The notes under the pieces were generated by a model that did no database searches, was not told the origin of the DNA, and saw only the letters and a list, made by a program, of their open reading frames with translations. Shown here piece after piece: positions 6,481-7,773 of a DNA stretch of 7,773 bases. Numbering within the stretch: position 1 is the first letter of the stretch; each line of letters opens with the position of its first letter. A program made the position numbers and the translations under genes. Source of the DNA: Pseudomonadota bacterium (GTDB lineage Bacteria; Pseudomonadota; Gammaproteobacteria; Steroidobacterales; Steroidobacteraceae); assembly GCA_947454665.1 (NCBI GenBank), contig CANGMU010000102.1:1-7773 (forward strand), written 5' to 3'.

Positions 6481-6927
6481 TCAGCCCGTAGAGAGGTTGA
6501 CCTCCAGCCAGTAACGCGCCGTCTGCTGGATCGCCGTCATGTATTGCTCATACACGCCGGGTTTCAGCACGTAACCGTTTGCGCCGGCGCGATAGGCGGC
6601 GTCGATGTCGCGATCATGCTCCGACGAGGTCAGCACCACGATCGGCACCCGCCGCGACAGGCCATCGCCGCGCACGGTCTGCAGCACCTCGAGGCCACTG
6701 CGCAGCCGCAGTTTGAGGTCGAGCAGCACGAGGCGTGGCAGCGGCGCGGGGGCCAGTTCGCTGAAGCGGCCCTGCCGGCACAGGTAATCGATCGCGTCCA
6801 TGCCGTCATCGACCTGGAAGCTGGCCGGTGGGCCACTCAGGCCGCCGAGGGCTCGCAGGGTCAAGGCCCGGTCGTCGGCGTCATCATCGGCGATCAGGAC
6901 ATCGATGGCTTTCTGTGGTGCCGTCAT
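6481..6927 (-). CDS. Single-domain response regulator, Rcp1/CheY-like (partner of the truncated kinase)
   Basis: The protein has 148 residues, all receiver: acidic pocket D14-D15-D16, phospho-acceptor D70 (LVLLDLKL), switch T100 (VVLTSSE), conserved K122 (VLKPGVY) and the C-terminal TARYWLEVN helix typical of Rcp1-type regulators. The Pro that normally follows four residues after the phosphorylated Asp is Arg here (DLKLRLRSG, residue 74), although the two sister receivers keep Pro. No output domain follows. The ATG at 6927 overlaps the kinase stop (ATGA, 6924-6927) and is preceded by a full AGGAGG, which confirms this start; the further upstream frame, open to 6993, is out-of-frame kinase sequence. 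The gene is followed by the membrane kinase after 84 nt. Confidence 0.92.
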   Translation of the reverse strand: MTAPQKAIDVLIADDDADDRALTLRALGGLSGPPASFQVDDGMDAIDYLCRQGRFSELAPAPLPRLVLLDLKLRLRSGLEVLQTVRGDGLSRRVPIVVLTSSEHDRDIDAAYRAGANGYVLKPGVYEQYMTAIQQTARYWLEVNLSTG

Positions 6928-7773
6928 GCGGCCTCCTGCATGCGGTTCAAGGTGAAGCGGAAGGTCGTGCCCTTGCCAGGCGCGGATTCGCACCAGATCC
7001 GTCCGCCATGCCGGCGGATGATCTTGTCGGAGATGGCCAGGCCGACGCCTGTGCCGGCGAACTCAGCGCCATCGTGTGCGCGTTCGAAGGGTTTGAAGAT
7101 CCGGTCGGCAAAACGCATGTCCAGGCCCGTGCCGTTGTCGCGAACGAAACAGGCGTCCTGTTCCGGCTCGAAGCCCACGACGATCCGCGGCGCCTCGATG
7201 CGTCCGGTGAACTTCAGCGCGTTCGACAGCAGGTTTTCCCAGACCTGCAGCACCAGTTGTGGCTGGCCGATGCCGGGCGGCAGCGCCAGCACCTCGATCT
7301 GTGCCCGGCGCGGCGAGTCACCGGGCAGCAGGCTGTCGATCGCCGTGTCGACCAGCGACGCATGGTTGAACGGCTGCAGGGTCAGGGGCTTGCGCGCCGT
7401 CGTGCTCATCGACAACAGGGCGTCCATCAACTCCGCCATGCGGCGGCTTGCCAGCTGGATCTGCGTCAGGCCTTCCTGCATGCCCTCACGCGATGTGGCG
7501 TGCTGTTCCTCGAGCAGGATCGCCGCCGTCGCATTGATCGAGCGGATCGGGGCGCGCAGGTCATGCGACAGCGAATACGTGAAGGCCTCCAGTTCCTCCG
7601 TCATGTGCAGCAGTTCGGCCGTCCGTTCCGAGACGCGCTGTTCGAGCCCTTCGTTCAGTCGCCGGATCTCGGCCTGGTCCAGGCGGTGGCGCGTGATGTC
7701 CCGGCCTACGGACTGGATGCCGGCCAGCACGCCGTGTTCGTCGAAGATCCCGTGGTTGATGAAATGGCCCCAG
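6924..7773 (-). CDS. PAS-domain sensor histidine kinase, C-terminal part (5' end outside window)
   Basis: The last 282 residues of a sensor kinase are present. The frame is open to the window edge, and the first residues (WGHFINHGIFDEHG) match the end of the PAS1 domain of the neighbouring membrane kinase (WGHFINRGFFDADG), so the GTG at 7730 is not a start. Numbered from the first codon here: PAS end with SVGRDITRH (about 21-29), a helix rich in Glu/Arg (33-60), HisKA with SLSHDLRAPIR and phosphorylated His70 (codon 7563-7565), N-box (ENLLSNALKF, Asn184), G1 (DNGTGLD, 212-218), F-box (FKPF, 226-229) and G2 (GTGVGLAI, 240-247), ending TFRFTLNRMQEAA. Unlike the neighbour, one PAS end runs directly into the HisKA helix, so the second PAS is absent. 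Whether it has membrane segments cannot be seen. It is coupled to its receiver by a 4-nt overlap. Confidence 0.9.
   Translation of the reverse strand, partial: WGHFINHGIFDEHGVLAGIQSVGRDITRHRLDQAEIRRLNEGLEQRVSERTAELLHMTEELEAFTYSLSHDLRAPIRSINATAAILLEEQHATSREGMQEGLTQIQLASRRMAELMDALLSMSTTARKPLTLQPFNHASLVDTAIDSLLPGDSPRRAQIEVLALPPGIGQPQLVLQVWENLLSNALKFTGRIEAPRIVVGFEPEQDACFVRDNGTGLDMRFADRIFKPFERAHDGAEFAGTGVGLAISDKIIRRHGGRIWCESAPGKGTTFRFTLNRMQEAA
6932..6937 (-). promoter_or_regulatory. Perfect Shine-Dalgarno site inside the kinase 3' end
   Basis: AGGAGG on the minus strand lies 4 nt before the receiver ATG at 6927, within the last codons of the upstream kinase (its MQEAA end). It decides the receiver start and allows more translation of the receiver than coupling alone would give. 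The other two receiver genes lack such a strong site. Confidence 0.75.

Noticed and set aside
7728..7730. GTG at 7730 as the start of the last kinase
   Set aside because: The frame stays open to the window edge and the residues before it match the PAS end of the paralogous kinase, so the gene is only cut by the window.
1..7773. CRISPR arrays, rRNA genes, insertion sequences or transposase genes
   Set aside because: No regularly spaced repeats, rRNA-like sequence or transposase-like frame was seen on either strand.

Overview
The window is GC-rich DNA with dense, ATG/GTG-started genes, 4-nt gene overlaps and Shine-Dalgarno sites. The gene families (type I restriction HsdR, PAS histidine kinases with Rcp1-type receivers) suggest a Pseudomonadota chromosome, probably a gamma- or betaproteobacterium. 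No gene here fixes the genus.

Left part (1-2291, + strand): the C-terminal 618 residues of a type I restriction endonuclease subunit R (hsdR; its N-terminal nuclease and first helicase part lie upstream of the window). After 39 nt, and with its own good ribosome binding site, comes a small, very acidic 130-residue protein of unknown function. This is accessory, defence-type DNA.

Boundary (2292-2583): a gene-poor strip. It holds a 23-nt segment at 2402-2424 with the exact spacing of a tRNA 3' end (T-loop, 3' half of the T-stem, 3' acceptor strand, discriminator A, CCA), but with no tRNA body in front of it. That is the usual appearance of an attachment-site half left by a tRNA-targeting integrase. 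Short direct and inverted repeats lie just to its left. I read it as the probable right edge of an integrated element carrying the restriction genes. The strip then continues into an AT-rich promoter-like patch and a perfect 7-bp dyad in front of the next gene.

Right part (2584-7773): three two-gene signalling modules, each a PAS-containing histidine kinase whose stop codon overlaps the start of a single-domain Rcp1/CheY-like response regulator by exactly 4 nt. One module is on + (soluble kinase 2584-3636, receiver 3633-4112). Two are in tandem on - (kinase 6924 to beyond the window end with receiver 6481-6927, then membrane kinase 4564-6396 with receiver 4109-4567). The two minus-strand modules are clearly paralogous down to the DNA level. 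The + and - modules converge and their terminal stop codons overlap (4109-4112). None of the receivers has an output domain, so the signal must pass by protein contact or a phosphorelay. The module design resembles the Cph1/Rcp1 type, but no phytochrome chromophore-binding region is visible in the window. The clearest points for a second look are the attachment-site-like tRNA end, the acidic protein behind hsdR, and the triplicated kinase/receiver cassette with its divergent members.
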